Source of the DNA: Yponomeuta sedellus
Taxonomy: Eukaryota > Arthropoda > Insecta > Lepidoptera > Yponomeutidae
Direction: 5' to 3'
Length of the DNA stretch: 64,000 nucleotides
Assembly (NCBI GenBank): GCA_934045075.1
Contig: OW203726.1
Location: 19,156,988 to 19,220,987, forward strand
Shown one piece after another: positions 31,766 to 42,825 of the stretch. A program made the translations under genes and the position numbers. Each line of letters begins with the position of its first letter. Position 1 is the first letter of the stretch. The notes beneath the pieces were generated by a model. The model was not told where the DNA came from and ran no database searches. It worked only from the letters and a program-made list of their open reading frames with translations.

Positions 31766-32029
31766 ATCTGATACGTTCGTTCGTTATCAACCCTTGTATG
31801 TCCCCACTGTTGGGGCACGGGTCTCTTCCTGCATCGCAGGAAGGTTAGGCCATACTCCACCACGGGGGCCAAGTCCGAGTTGGTGGAGGATTGTAAGACA
31901 GTGGCGGGCCTTACTGTCAGAAGTTATCAAGCCGCTCATAAGGCCTCTGACATGGCTTAACGACTGTCATTATATGACAGCCGGCACCAACGGCTTAGCG
32001 TGCCTTGCGAAGCACGGAATCTGATACGT
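31766..32029 (-). mobile_element. 5S-derived SINE, 5'-truncated, with 11-bp target duplication
   Basis: Element 31777-32018 is flanked by ATCTGATACGT at 31766-31776 and 32019-32029. The minus-strand 5' part with the 5S-like promoter is absent, as expected for incomplete target-primed reverse transcription. Confidence 0.85.
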
Positions 32030-32189
32030 CACAATGATATTGAGAAACAGAATTGTACAACTAAGTAGAGTAAATATTTCATTTTTGCACACAGATGTAT
32101 GCCAGGGAAGTTATTTAATCAAGGCGCTGTTTATTCTGATCAGTGTTAAAATAAACACACTGCTCTGAAGTCAGCAACATCATGATCAT

Positions 32190-32295
32190 AATCAGTAGTC
32201 CACTGCTGGACATAGGTCTCTCCCAAGACACGCCACTGAGCCCGATTATTGGCTCTCCTCTTGCAGCCACTGCCCATCGCTTTGCGAGGAAGTCA
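32190..32295 (-). repeat. RTE-type LINE tail remnant
   Basis: CAGTAGTCCACTGCTGGACA, GTCTCTCCCAAGACACGCC and TTGGCTCTCCTCTTGCAGCC are an inverted LINE polyprotein end and 3' tail. Confidence 0.65.
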
Positions 32296-32715
32296 TTTAC
32301 ATATTTCATTATTATATAAGGTAAGAATCCTACCAAGTTTTTGAGTATGTTACCTATACTTTACTTTCACAGAAAAATTTGGCAATCACTCAGGTGATTG
32401 TTGTGATTGCACTGTATTGTATAACCCAATTAACTCATTTGTTATCTAAATTGTAATATTACATCAATCAATCCGCGAAACATAATAAGTCATTACACCA
32501 AACTTCCGCTCCAGATCAAGCAGCGATAGAGTAGAGTAGGTAGATACAGAAATAGACATGGCGCTCTGAATTGGAAAAAAAAAATGGTCTCAGTGGAGAG
32601 GAGAGAAGTTAAATTAAAAGATTTATGATTTAATTTACGAAAACTTTTTTTTTTACTTTTAGGGTGTCGTGGAGGCCTTTGATAAAGGTAAATTTTAGTT
32701 CAGTTATCGATGTCG

Positions 32716-33050
32716 ATATCAACCCTTGTATGTCCTCACTGCTGGGGTACGGGTCTCTTCCTGTGATTGGAATCAATCACTACAGGCGCGGTCAGGTGCA
32801 GGATGGGTGACGGTCTAGTGACTACCGCAAGTGCCATTTTTCCAAGCGCTTCCGTGCTGCGTAAGGCACGTTAAGCCGTTGGTGCAGGCTGTCATGTATT
32901 GGATGGATAACTTCTGATAGTAAAGGCCCGCCATTGTCTTACAATCCTCCACCGGACTTGCCCCCCGCCCCCGTGGTGGAGTATGGCCTAACCTTCCTGC
33001 GATGCAGGCAGAGACCCTTGCCCCAGCAGTGGGGACACACAAAGGGTTGA
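32716..33050. mobile_element. Rearranged 5S-derived SINE pair
   Basis: 32716-32764 is the 3' end of a minus-sense copy (TATCAACCCTTGTATGTCC ... GGGTCTCTTCCTG). It joins directly to a plus-sense copy (32765-33050) starting GTGATTGGAATCAATCAC that lacks the GTTAAGCAAC box but keeps GCGGTCAGGTGCAGGATGGG. An inverted pair with deletion between them. Confidence 0.75.
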
Positions 33051-33837
33051 TGTAATTGCGCATTGCGCTTTAACCTGAAAACCCGCTAAATAAATATATT
33101 CTAGGGCGTAATACTTTCTACCGATTTTCTTTGCCGTTCCGGAGGTTTCTGGACGCATTATTAATTCAGTCAATGGAAGCAATGTTGCATTGTCAGCCGC
33201 CGCGATAAAGCAACTTTTGTTAGAAAGGAAAGTATGTCAGCTCGTACGAAAGTACCTACGGTTTGCGTTTAACAGCACAGTACACAGAAATCGGTCAAAG
33301 TGGTCACGAGTTCGAGGCATGTTGGGCCAACATTGTTGGCGTATTGAGTGCGAACTCTTGTAAGAAAAGCAGCGTCCTATTTAGCATCTCAGGGCCTAGA
33401 CTCTGTACGTTATTTTTCTTAGATTGTTGTTAAAATTAGGTAATAAGTCTGCTAAAAAATTTTGCTCGGGGCTTCCTTGACTGTTATGTATTTCATAAAG
33501 AGATTTTTACCGCTCTGCTCTGCTCGTATTTTCCAGATTTAGGTAGAAGAAATATTACCGTAATATAGGGCATGATTTTGACTTCATTTTGCCAGATGCG
33601 TCTTACTACTATCCAATGGCCTGAACGATTGAAACTCGGATATATAAAAAAATATCAGTCAGGGCGCATACTTTGACTAAATTATGAATGTATTAGCGAC
33701 CTACAACATAATTATACATACGGTATATTGTTATTTATATAAGTAGTGTATTAATGTATTCATATTTGCACCGACTACCCCACAGAGTACATTATATAGC
33801 TGGACTACCCGTCTCTTATTTCCTTCAGCAACTAAAT
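33051..33837. other. Intergenic stretch
   Basis: No gene or element recognised. Confidence 0.3.
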
Positions 33838-33844
33838 TACGTCG

Positions 33845-33960
33845 TAAAGTTGTCTGGAAGAAAATGCTATTAGCAATAAGGCCGCCAATTGTACTTTGTA
33901 TCTTTACATGTTTCATAATATGTGCTCTGGTGTATAATAAGGAATATTCCTATCTTATCT
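33845..33960 (+). repeat. Retroposon 3' end (CCGCCAATTGT family)
   Basis: AGTTGTCTGGAAGAAAATGC, AATAAGGCCGCCAATTGTAC and TAAGGAATATTCCTATCTTA. Confidence 0.7.
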
Positions 33961-34932
33961 TTCCACGACTATTGAACGTGCCTAAGAATCGTTAAAAACG
34001 TTTCAGAAGAAAAGTGTTTGCCGAATTCGTATCGTCTCGTCTGTAGCGCTCGCGGAGCACCTGGAACTGACTGAAAACCAGCGCTGAAGGTATTCCTATC
34101 AGCATGTGCTTCGTCATTTGCCATTTTTAGCGGCAGTGACACGCCGTGTTTTTTTAATTGTGTTTTACTTTATTTTGTTGTTGTGGCGTGTGTGTATGGC
34201 TATAATAAATGTTTTTTTCTTCTCCTTCTTCCGGAGTTGCGTTTCTCGAACGTAACCCCATATCTGTATGTACAACGTGAGCTCCTCGGTAAATTCTATA
34301 CGTCTTACCTCCTCTCAATTCCCTGTGAAATGATGTTACAGAATCGGAAGGGAATCATGCCTATCGATCTAAGAACTGAGCTGTGGAACGGACGCCGAGC
34401 GCCGAAGCGTAAAATCGTCAGATAGAAAGTGTTAAAATCCGATTTCTACCTATATTTATAAAAGTGACAGTGATACTCTGAAGCCATTGACAACTTTGAT
34501 TTGCGAGCTAAAGGTGTTATTATTAAGTGTCCACAGCTGTAATTAGAGTAAAAAGTACGCAATACAATTAGAATGGAAACTCACATCGTGTTGGTCAGTA
34601 TTTATTTGCTTACCTTCTAGCATATTCTACTGTGTAACATACTCGTAAATATGCTGTCGAAAGCTAATCAACCTTTTTGTGTTTGATGCAAACATACCCG
34701 TAATGTTATTGAGTAGAGAACTTGCACCTATCTAAGATCAGTTAAGGGTGATACAATCAAAATTGATTATTCGAAAAAGAATTCCCATAGGTATTTTACA
34801 TTTCTAATAAGATATAACCACTATCTTAAATTCTTGGTTGTATCCTTTTTTTCTGGTTGTGCAATAAAGTGTTCTCTATCTCTATCTTCATCTCTTCTTT
34901 AATTTTACTAAAACCCACCCTGTTTTTTCCAG
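33961..34932. other. Upstream side of the second cuticle-type gene
   Basis: The gene's first exon (5' UTR, ATG and a few codons) should lie here or in 33-34 kb, but no unambiguous ATG-plus-donor was found. 34855-34895 carries another retroposon tail (GTGCAATAAAGTGTTCTC plus TCTATC repeats) ending only about 40 bp before the next exon's acceptor. Confidence 0.4.
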
Positions 34933-36567
34933 GCCCTTTTAGTATGTTCAATAATGAGTGCAGCAGGCTGGTCTATACCATACTACCCAGTCCAACCAGG
35001 CCCTCAAAGGGCACCCATGAGGATCACCAGATTCGCGCCACCTCCTCCGCCAGGCTATCGTCTTTTACCAGGTACTTTTAGCAGAAATACGCTCAACCAG
35101 TGCATGGATGTCTCTTGTCGATACGTCACGTCTTTGTCTCCATGCTAATATGCTATGAACTTTTCCAATATAATCTAGGAAATGGTTTATTTAGTAAAGA
35201 GTGTAAATCAATAGGCGCAGCCTAACTTTGTATCAGCTTCGGTGCGCCTAGCGATTTGCATAGAATTAAGAGTCTAAAGGAAATCAGCAGATAAATGTTT
35301 TCAATGAACTCCTTGCATTATGGCATTATTTTTATCACCAGTAGCCATTTGCCGTCCACTTGTAAATTAATTATTTGCATTATGATAATTAGCCAAATTG
35401 TTATGTAATGTAACAACTTGGTCAAGGACACAAAGTTAAGTTCTGTCTGCAGCAGCTTTACCGCTTAGAAACTTTACTGTACTTCTACCTTATCAATTTT
35501 TATTAACAGCATTGATCTATAAGACATTTGTCATCCTGATTCTTATTGCACTCTCTATTCTAATAATGATGATGAGATAATATAGACTCGGTTTTTTGCC
35601 TGCGATTGCGGTCTTGTGCAAACAAGACTTCAGCAATACCATTTCGCTTAGAAGCAGAAAAAAATCGAGTCTATGTCTGCACATAGAAGGCATCGAAAAT
35701 GTTTAAACTTGTAACGGTGCAAACCTCTTTACACAATTTTTTATATTTCTTTAATTGACTGTCTATCGTTTTCAAAATTTAAAATTACGTCACCCATTTT
35801 TGAGATTTCCCTCATTTTCAGCATTACTACTTAACATTTCCACTAGAACTAGACCTGACTATTTTTACCTGCTTATTCTGTTTTCATCCAGTTTTCTGTT
35901 TATATTATAAATAAAATGACTAACACAATTTAAATAAAGCAAAAAGTTGAAGTCGTTCCAGCTTTTCAAACGCAACTTTTGACGCTTCAACATTATTCTT
36001 CCTAGGTGAAAATTGATATTCTTTGTTTCATTTTGAGTTAATAGAAAGTATTTGGAAAAATGTTGCTATGTCACGCTAGATTATTCTTCTTCTTATAAAC
36101 ATCATAAAAGAACAGATATTAAGAAATAGTGTAAAGAAAGGCCACGGCTAAGCGATTTCGACCAAATTAAAGAGAAGGTGGATATCGTGACATAACACGC
36201 TGCCAAAGAACTGGCTTATGACGTAAATGGTGCTGCAGCAACTCTTAAGTATAATTATGTTGATTTGATTGAGATTCTATATTATTACGATTATTTGGCG
36301 ATTCTTAGAACTCTAAACGACCCTTCCACCATTCCAGTGCACGTAGCTGATCCGGACGATGACCGGTGGCAGCGCGCAAAACGCAACCACGAGGACGACT
36401 ACAGTCCAGACAGCGACTACGGTCGCGACGACTACAGCAAAGACCGTGACTACAACCGGGACGACAAAGGAGTCACAGGCCCCGTCCACACGTTCGTGAA
36501 GACTGACAAAAACGCCAACTACAAATGGGGGGTCCGACATCATGTCGGTAACAAATACGCGTCGTAG
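34933..36567 (+). CDS. Cuticle-type secreted protein, last two exons
   Basis: Exons 34933-35071 and 36338-36567, joined in phase 1 (CCA-G|GTACTT donor, CACCATTCCAG acceptor). The first opens with ALLVCSIMSAAGWS, the hydrophobic core and cleavage region of a signal peptide, entered in phase 0 after a TTTTTTCCAG acceptor, so only a short first exon is missing. Then comes a Pro-rich stretch (YYPVQPGPQRAP, FAPPPPPGYRLLP) and VHVADPDDDRWQRAKR, a possible furin-type RAKR site. A Y/D/R repeat follows (DYSPDSDYGRDDYSKDRDY), and the C-terminus is GPVHTFVKTDKNANYKWGVR plus HHVGNKYAS. That C-terminal block recurs in lepidopteran cuticle-type proteins (recalled). At least 122 residues. An extracellular structural role is inferred. 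ATTAAA at 36652-36657 can serve as poly(A) signal. Confidence 0.7.
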
Positions 36568-36657
36568 TGTGGACGCGCTTAGTGACTACGCTCTAGGTAT
36601 TTATTTGGTTGTGCTGTTGAACTTTGTTGTGGTTATATTATTTGGTGATTGATTAAA

Positions 36658-37597
36658 GTTGTTTTAAGGTTACTCGTTGGTTCTTATTATTGTTGGCCGA
36701 TACTTACATAATACAGTGTTGTAATGGTACCTATTGTTTAACAGTAACTTGAGTTAATAAGAATGATCAGCAATTTAGTTCTAATGTTTTCAAGCAGGTT
36801 CTGAAATAAAGTGAAAGAGCTGAGCGCGCAGTATGACATCAATCACATATTTCCATAGGAGTAAGATGTACTTCAACGCCCTCCAATAATTCATGAAATG
36901 ACTATAGACAAAAGTTGACAGCCGGCCGTGATACAATAATTATAGTTTATGACGACAATTCGATGTATACTGCGGAGAGGATTAGTATGATTATTTTTCC
37001 TACATGTTGATACATCGGATAGTCGTAGTAGATGAATCAATTCGGTTCACCCGTAACGTAACTGAATAGAGTGCTTGCATCTAAATTCAGAAATCAATAA
37101 CTAATTTCAACGTAAAGAATGTACATTCTGCTGAATATATTTTCTACTTAATACGTTAGGCCCTATATAAGAAGATTCAATTATTGTTTTCTTAAAAAAA
37201 GAGTCTTTATTTTTCATAAACATTACATAATGTAGGTTAACTAAACACAGTTTAGTGCATGCCATCACAAATGTTATAGTAACTCGGCAGGCTAAGGTGG
37301 CTATAAAAGTTTTATAATAAAATTACTATTTATGGTAGTACCTAGGTCCCTTTGTCGAGAGCACAGCCTCGCACCCGCGCGTGCGCAAAGGCGGATGAGA
37401 GGATTGCAATGATTGCCATCGACAACTTTAAAAGCCAACACACTAGTTGATTTTCTTATAAAACTAAAAACAATGTTAATGGTGCGGCCAGATACACGAG
37501 CATTAGGCAGGGGTCAGCTATCACCAGCGTCAACATTATTTTAGAGGGGCTAAGTATTGTCAATTTTATGTACTTTATAAGAGCAGATGAAATATCC
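36658..37597. other. Intergenic stretch
   Basis: No gene recognised; 37370-37400 is a short GC-rich patch (CTCGCACCCGCGCGTGCGC). Confidence 0.3.
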
Positions 37598-38333
37598 CAG
37601 CGCGGAAGCGCTCGTGGCCTAGCGGAACAGAGTCGATATCAACCCTTTTATGTCCCCACTGCTGGGGCACGGGTCTCTTCCTGCATCGCAGGAAGGTTAG
37701 GCCATACTCCACCACGGGGGCCAAGTCCGGGTTGGTGGAGGATTGTAAGACAGTGGCGCGCCTTACTGTCAGAAGTTATCAAGCCGCCCATAAGGCCTCT
37801 GACATGGCTTAACGACTGCCATTATATGACAGCCGGCACCAACGGCTTAACGTGCCTTGCGAAGCACGGAAGCGCTCGGAAAAATGCCACTAGCGGTAGT
37901 CACGGGACGCTCACCCATCCCGTACCTTACCGAGCCTGTTGTTACAATCACTTAACCGAGTGATTGGAATCAATCACTCGGTTAAGTGATTGATTCCAAT
38001 CACTCGGTTCGCCTAGGCCACGAGCGCTTGAACGAGCGCGGAACAGAGTGATTGTAATTAATCACTTGGGTTAAGCAACAACAGGCTCGGTCATGTACTG
38101 GATGGGTGACCATCTCGTGACTACCGTTAGTGGCATTTTTCCGAGCGCTTCCGTGCTTCACAAGGCACGTTAAGCCGTTGGTAGCGGCTGTCATGTAATG
38201 GCAGTCGTTAAGCCATATCAGCGGCCTTATGGCTTCATAACTTCTGACAGTGAGGCCCGCTACTGTCTTACAATCCTCCACCAACCCGGACTTGGCCCCT
38301 TTGGTGCAGTAAGGCCTAACCTCATAGCATATA
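37598..38333 (+). mobile_element. Sense 5S-derived SINE split by an antisense copy
   Basis: The outer, older copy is plus-sense: 37598-37633 (AGCGCTCGTGGCCTAGCGGA) continues at 38050 (GATTGTAATTAATCAC, GGGTTAAGCAACAACAGGC, ACTGGATGGGTGACC) to about 38333. The inner copy (37634-38037, minus-sense) is flanked by GCGGAACAGAGT at 37622-37633 and 38038-38049. The inner copy's 5' end carries a duplicated GAGTGATTGGAATCAATCAC palindrome. Confidence 0.85.
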
Positions 38334-38339
38334 AACATA

Positions 38340-38805
38340 TGACACTTCCTGCAATTTATATACATGAAACTTGTGTCTTTGTTTTCAAAAGCCGCCACAT
38401 ATTTCCCCAGGTAAAGGACACCCACAACATAAATACACGTCATAAGGATAGATTGAATCTACCACAATCTAGAATAAAAATGCTAAACCAAAGTTCATAC
38501 TATTCGGCAATAAGACTATTTAATAAACTACCAAACTCATTAAAAGAATTACCAAAACTTTCCCTATTTAATATTAAACTAAAAAAATATCTAACAGAAA
38601 TCTGTCCTTACACAACTGAAGAGTACTTAAAGACCTAGGATAATTTAACAACTCACAATAAGGAAAATTCGTTAAAGAGATAAGAAAATATTGTTCCTAC
38701 TAGCAAATATTTTTATAATAAGCATGTTAGTTTTAAGTTATATTGCCGCGCCCGACAGAGTCCATAATCGGTGCAGTGCAATAAATATTTTGATTGATTG
38801 ATTGA
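38340..38805 (+). pseudogene. LINE ORF2 C-terminal fragment with (TGAT) tail
   Basis: From about 38395 the plus strand reads HNINTRHKDRLNLPQSRIK, YYSAIRLFNKLPNSLKELP and LFNIKLKKYLTEICPYTTEE up to the stop at 38636-38638, the standard end of jockey/CR1-like RT proteins. A 3' UTR ends GCAATAAATATT followed by TTGATTGATTGATTGA. 5'-truncated; it abuts the 5S-derived SINE. Confidence 0.75.
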
Positions 38806-38814
38806 ACCATCCTG

Positions 38815-38862
38815 CGATACAGGAAGAGACCCGTGCCCCAACAGTGAGGGTATGTAAAGGGT
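38815..38862 (+). repeat. 3' fragment of a 5S-derived SINE
   Basis: CATCCTGCGATACAGGAAGA, CCGTGCCCCAACAGTGAGGG and AAAGGGTGATATC. It may be the displaced end of the copy split at 38333 by the LINE at 38340-38805. Confidence 0.65.
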
Positions 38863-39664
38863 GATATCGAAGTATCCAAGCTATACCAGCCACGCCCAAC
38901 AAGCCAGTAAATCTCACGACAGTTTCAACACAATGTTACAGAACGTACAAAGTGTCACACGCGACCGCCTCAGCGTTTATGTAATGCAGTTCTTTCACTT
39001 GGCATCGAATATAGAGCACGCACTTGCAGCTGTCAGTATTGAGTGCTGCGTGGATTTACTGAACGACGTTTTTGGCGATGAGCGTAACAGCCTGGTACAT
39101 CAATCAAATCAATTTATTTCAACGTAAAGAACTTACCTTCTGTTTGCTGAATGTCAATAGGTTATGAAAAATGTAAGCCGCTGCCTTCGGGCCGTATTGT
39201 AGTGGAGAAAAAGGCAGCGGAAAAAAAATCCACTCTCACTATTTTTTCTCAAGTCATCTTAAACTAATTACATCAGTTGCCACTTATAGGTATAACTAAT
39301 AAGATTTTATGATTGCCATTAACAACCCTTAATGCCAAAGCATTAGTCAAATGTCTATGATAAGACGATTTATGATAAGACGGCACCTTGTACTTTAAAT
39401 CTATCTAGATTCCATCGAGATTTATGGCAGGGAAAAAGCAATATATATTTGCGTCTTGCGCTTGCCTTGTTGTCATTAATCGCAAATAGTTCAAATGTGG
39501 TTGTAGAGAGGCAGTGACTGTCTTTTCATATCATGAAAATTTTTGCCCACGTCTTTACTTACCTAGGAGCATAATTTTTCAAAAATCACATGTGCATTGC
39601 AAGTGTATTTGTTTTGTGTGTGAAATAACAATTCTTCCACGCTATTTATTACTCCATTTGATAC
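38863..39664. other. Intergenic stretch
   Basis: No gene. A 10-bp inverted pair (CCGCTGCCTT/AAGGCAGCGG) spans 39180-39220. Confidence 0.3.
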
Positions 39665-39918
39665 TTAGTTAGTTAGTTAGACCTGAGATTTCCGCTCTTA
39701 GCCTCATTGTACGTAGCAAGCGCTGAGGTACGCTAACACCTCATACACTAGGGTTTCCTTACGATATTTTCCTTCACCGTCAGCGAGTAGTATTGCTACT
39801 ATAATTTCACAAATGTACATAACTTACAAAACAATGTCATTGGTACATGCCGGGGTTTGAACCCACGACCTCCCGATTGAAAATCCGGCGTTCTACACCA
39901 CTCCGCTACCACCGCTCT
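39665..39918 (-). mobile_element. tRNA-headed SINE with lepidopteran core
   Basis: Tail repeat TTAGTTAGTTAGTTAGACC, core CCTTACGATATTTTCCTTCACCGT, antisense B box GGGTTTGAACCC and A-box side CTCCGCTACCACCGCTC. Same family, opposite strand, at 40550-40793. Confidence 0.8.
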
Positions 39919-39924
39919 CCATTT

Positions 39925-40172
39925 GATACTTGCTTTACTTCGCTCAGCGACCCAAAGTGGGTCTTGGCCTACGACACAAAAACTCGCAGGTCCTTGGCTA
40001 CTTCGTCCTTCCAGCGATATCTAGCGTGACCAACCAGTCTTTGGCCGCTTGGGAGCCTCAAGTATACCTTCTTCACCGCCCAATCCTCTCCCATCCTTTC
40101 TAAGTGACCTGGCCAACGGAGTCGATGGGATTTAGTTTTTCCTATGATGTTGGGTTCGGAAAACAGGTCCAC
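39925..40172 (-). pseudogene. LINE polyprotein C-terminal fragment
   Basis: Minus frame reads SHRLRWPGHLERMGEDWAVK, then LPSGQRLVGHARYRWKDEVA and KDLRVFV. This is the 'RWLGHLERM..GRRPVGRPRYRWTDEV' ending of a common insect retrotransposon. Short and truncated at both ends. Confidence 0.75.
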
Positions 40173-40549
40173 TCCATTTAGATGTTCAATAAAATTTGTT
40201 TTATATTTCTACACCCTAAATGTCTCACGCTTTCGAATTGCCATCTTTTTTGTCTACCTCTTTGATCGGTCACCTTTTGATTCCTGGGTTGTAGGATATA
40301 GGTTCTGATATTGTGTACTACTAAACTACTACTAAACCTTCACCCTATGGCCAGCATTTTACAGTCGTGTTTTAATTTAGTTCGTAAATAAAATCTTCAA
40401 CAAATTGTGTCGGTTGACTTAGATACTTCTAACTCTTCTACTTACTGAAAGTTTACATTTTATATTTTGGATCACTCCTATTGCATTGGCATAGAGTTGA
40501 TTTCAGATTGTCAGTGTAGATCACAATTTGCAGTATATTACCACAGGTA

Positions 40550-40793
40550 AGAGCGGTGTAGCGGAGCGGTAGAAAGCCGACTTCTCAATCGGGAGGTCAT
40601 AGGTTCGAATACCGGCATGTACCAAAGACTTTATTTTTTAAGGTATGCACATTCGAGAAGTTACAGTACCTATGCCACTCGCTATCTGTGAAGAAAAAAC
40701 ATCGTGAGGAAACGTCTGGAGTATAAAAATACCTCAGCGCTTGCTACGTACAATGGCACAACTATGAGGTCTAACTGTCTAACTATCTAATAT
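40550..40793 (+). mobile_element. tRNA-headed SINE with lepidopteran core
   Basis: AGAGCGGTGTAGCGGAGCGG (A-box side), GGTTCGAATACC (B box), core AACATCGTGAGGAAACGTC, tail GGTCTAACTGTCTAACTATC. Confidence 0.8.
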
Positions 40794-41101
40794 TACCACA
40801 GGTAGATTAAATCCACCAATGACTTTTAACAAGATTAAGTAGATTATAACCAGACAGACGAAAGTCGAATTAGACCCCAATGAAACAAGACCAGGGCACG
40901 CTCTGTACAATTAAAATTGCACTACAGAGACGTAACAACCAGTTAGCGATTACTGGAGTCTGTCGAGCAATCAAATATTTGTATGCCACTGAGTAAAGGT
41001 AAAAAAGCCTTTAGTCACATAACTACTAATCGTGGGTCCATTTTGGTACCCTAACCCGAGTTTCTCGTTTACTACTAAGAAGGATGCCCAAAATGCATAC
41101 A

Positions 41102-41300
41102 AAAAAAATCTAAAAACCTATTTAGAGGCTAAAAATTTCACCCATGCCGGGATTCGAACCCGCAACCTCTGGCTATCCGTGCCAGCGCTCTACCAATTGA
41201 GCTCAATTGGTTCTAAATCTCTAGACCTCTAAATAGGTTTTTAAATTTGTCCTTAGCACGGGTTAGTGCATTAAAAATAAAAATAGTATTAAAAAAATCT
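41102..41300 (+). mobile_element. Compact hairpin SINE with target duplication
   Basis: Element 41112-41290 between two copies of AAAAAAATCT (41102-41111, 41291-41300). It has the 5' AAAAACCTATTTAGAGGCT, one antisense tRNA-like unit, then jumps at CAATTGAGC to ACCTCTAAATAGGTTTTTAAA and the CTTAGCACGGGTTAGTGC tail. The whole second tRNA unit and the centre are missing, leaving only the terminal stem. Confidence 0.75.
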
Positions 41301-41501
41301 GACAGCTGTTAACATGAGATTAACAGCTCGTTAGTGTACGCAAAACCGAGGGTAAATGTAGCTAAAGGTTACTTATCAAATGCATTATACTCGTAATATG
41401 CATCCATGCATGTAACATAGTGCATTTAAAAACCTATTTGCATTTGCAAACCTATAGTGCATTTGGTAATAATTGATCTTTACTTTACTATACTATATTT
41501 C

Positions 41502-41755
41502 GCACCCTCAGAACGAAAGAGGCCTAAGTCAAAAAATAGTGAAATTGAGTTACAATCATAGAGTCATAAAAAGGTATGCCGTGGACGGAAGATTCGCTAT
41601 GCTCTTTTTTTACAATAAGTGCCTTTGTTTTACTATTCATCGGATAGAGCATACCTTTTTATGTCTCTCTATGATTGTTAGTTACTCAATTTTTTTAAAA
41701 ATATTTGAGTATTTAAACTATTTTTTTACTTAAGCCTCTTTCGTTCTGAGGGTGC
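41502..41755. mobile_element. MITE with 28-bp TIRs
   Basis: GCACCCTCAGAACGAAAGAG continuing into GCCTAAGT at 41502-41529 is mirrored at 41728-41755 with one mismatch. Pairing continues inward (CAATCATAGAGTCATAAAAA against a near-mirror at 41640-41690). 254 bp; target duplication not clear. Confidence 0.75.
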
Positions 41756-41843
41756 AATTTAAAATTATGCTACGGGTGATTTGGGCCAACGTGGTATAAT
41801 TCCTACTGTTATTGAATGCAAGTGTATAAGAATGCTGTTATTG

Positions 41844-41966
41844 AAGCGCTCGTGGCCTAGTCGAATTAAGTGATTGGAATCAATCACTTGAGTTAAGCAA
41901 CAACAGGTGCGGTCAGGAGCAGGATGGGTGACCGTCCCGTGACTACCGCTAGGGGCATTAGCCCCA
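41844..41966 (+). mobile_element. 5S-derived SINE, 5' part only
   Basis: AAGCGCTCGTGGCCTAGTCG, GATTGGAATCAATCACTTGA, GTTAAGCAACAACAGGTGCG and GGATGGGTGACCGTCCCGTG. This copy keeps the complete 5S-like promoter with the best match in box C, but stops after GGGGCATTAG. Confidence 0.8.
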
Positions 41967-41984
41967 CTATCAGGTAGCGGCATC

Positions 41985-42240
41985 TCGCTTCACGTGGTCA
42001 AATAAAGCAAGGTGGCGCTAAACGACAATGGGATAAAACGGTTCTGGACATTGTCCAAACTCAAAAAAAAAATATTCACAATAAAAACCCAAATTTTTAC
42101 TTAATTAACTTCAACATGTGGAGAAGAAGCTAACAAACAAACATCCACATTTTTTTTCAAAATAGGTTTTAATTAACAGAGTTTTCAACTTTAAAGTGAC
42201 ACTAGACATATTGGCCTTTTTTTTTTTGCATCTACTTAAT
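41985..42240. other. MITE remnant and unassigned DNA
   Basis: AAGCAAGGTGGCGCTAAACG and ACAATGGGATAAAAC at 42005-42040 belong to the GCACAAGG-family MITE. The rest is unassigned. Confidence 0.4.
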
Positions 42241-42244
42241 GAGA

Positions 42245-42612
42245 TGATTTATACAGCGTCCAGTGGTATCTTCACTCACACTAGATGGGTGAAGGGACCA
42301 CTCCGACGCTGTAGTCCCTGGGACATAGTTTTATAGATGGTGTAGGCTTGCCCAGCACCTATACCATCCTGACAGCTTAGTCGGCCTAGCCCACAGGAAA
42401 GACTAGTCAATACGTGCGGAGCCAACCAAGCCGCGGGTTTCCTCACGATGTTTTCCTTCACCGTTAGCGTGTGGTATTGCGACTACAAATTCGCAAATGT
42501 ACGTAACTTTGAAATTAAACAAAGTCATTGGTACATGCACGCACTCGGGATCGAACCTGGGGCTCTCGCTTGCCAGTCCATGGTTCTACCCACTGAGCTA
42601 CCAGCGCTACCT
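42245..42612 (-). mobile_element. tRNA-headed SINE, long form
   Basis: Antisense B box GGGATCGAACCTGG and A-box side CCCACTGAGCTACCAGCGC at the right; core TTCCTCACGATGTTTTCCTTC; left part GCGTCCAGTGG ... AGATGGGTGAAGGGA ... GACGCTGTAGTCCCTGGGAC. The left module alone is repeated at 50690-50790. Confidence 0.75.
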
Positions 42613-42644
42613 ACATATAGACATATAGTCTTCCAAATAATCTG

Positions 42645-42825
42645 TAATGTTACAATAGGTTTTTTGCTTAGAGTATGAATTTTATTGCAGAACCGTATAA
42701 TCGTGCCCCAAAAATAGTGTATTAACTTTTGTAATTCTAAATCGAGGAAACGACAATTTATGTTTATTCCACAATGCCTCGAAATTAGTGCAGAGATTGT
42801 GTTCAAGTCAGCGAACACTCCAACC
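42645..42825 (-). pseudogene. LINE RT C-terminal fragment
   Basis: The minus frame reads RFLDLELQKLIHYFWGTIIR then FCNKIHTLSKKPIVTLQ, corresponding to RFRLAKVNTSFMGHCIRFYN of the copy at 25763-26113. Diverged and truncated. Confidence 0.6.

Noticed and set aside
37568..37963. 131-residue open frame with PTAGARVSSCIAGRLGHTPP
   Set aside because: Translation of the antisense 5S-derived SINE; repeat artefact.
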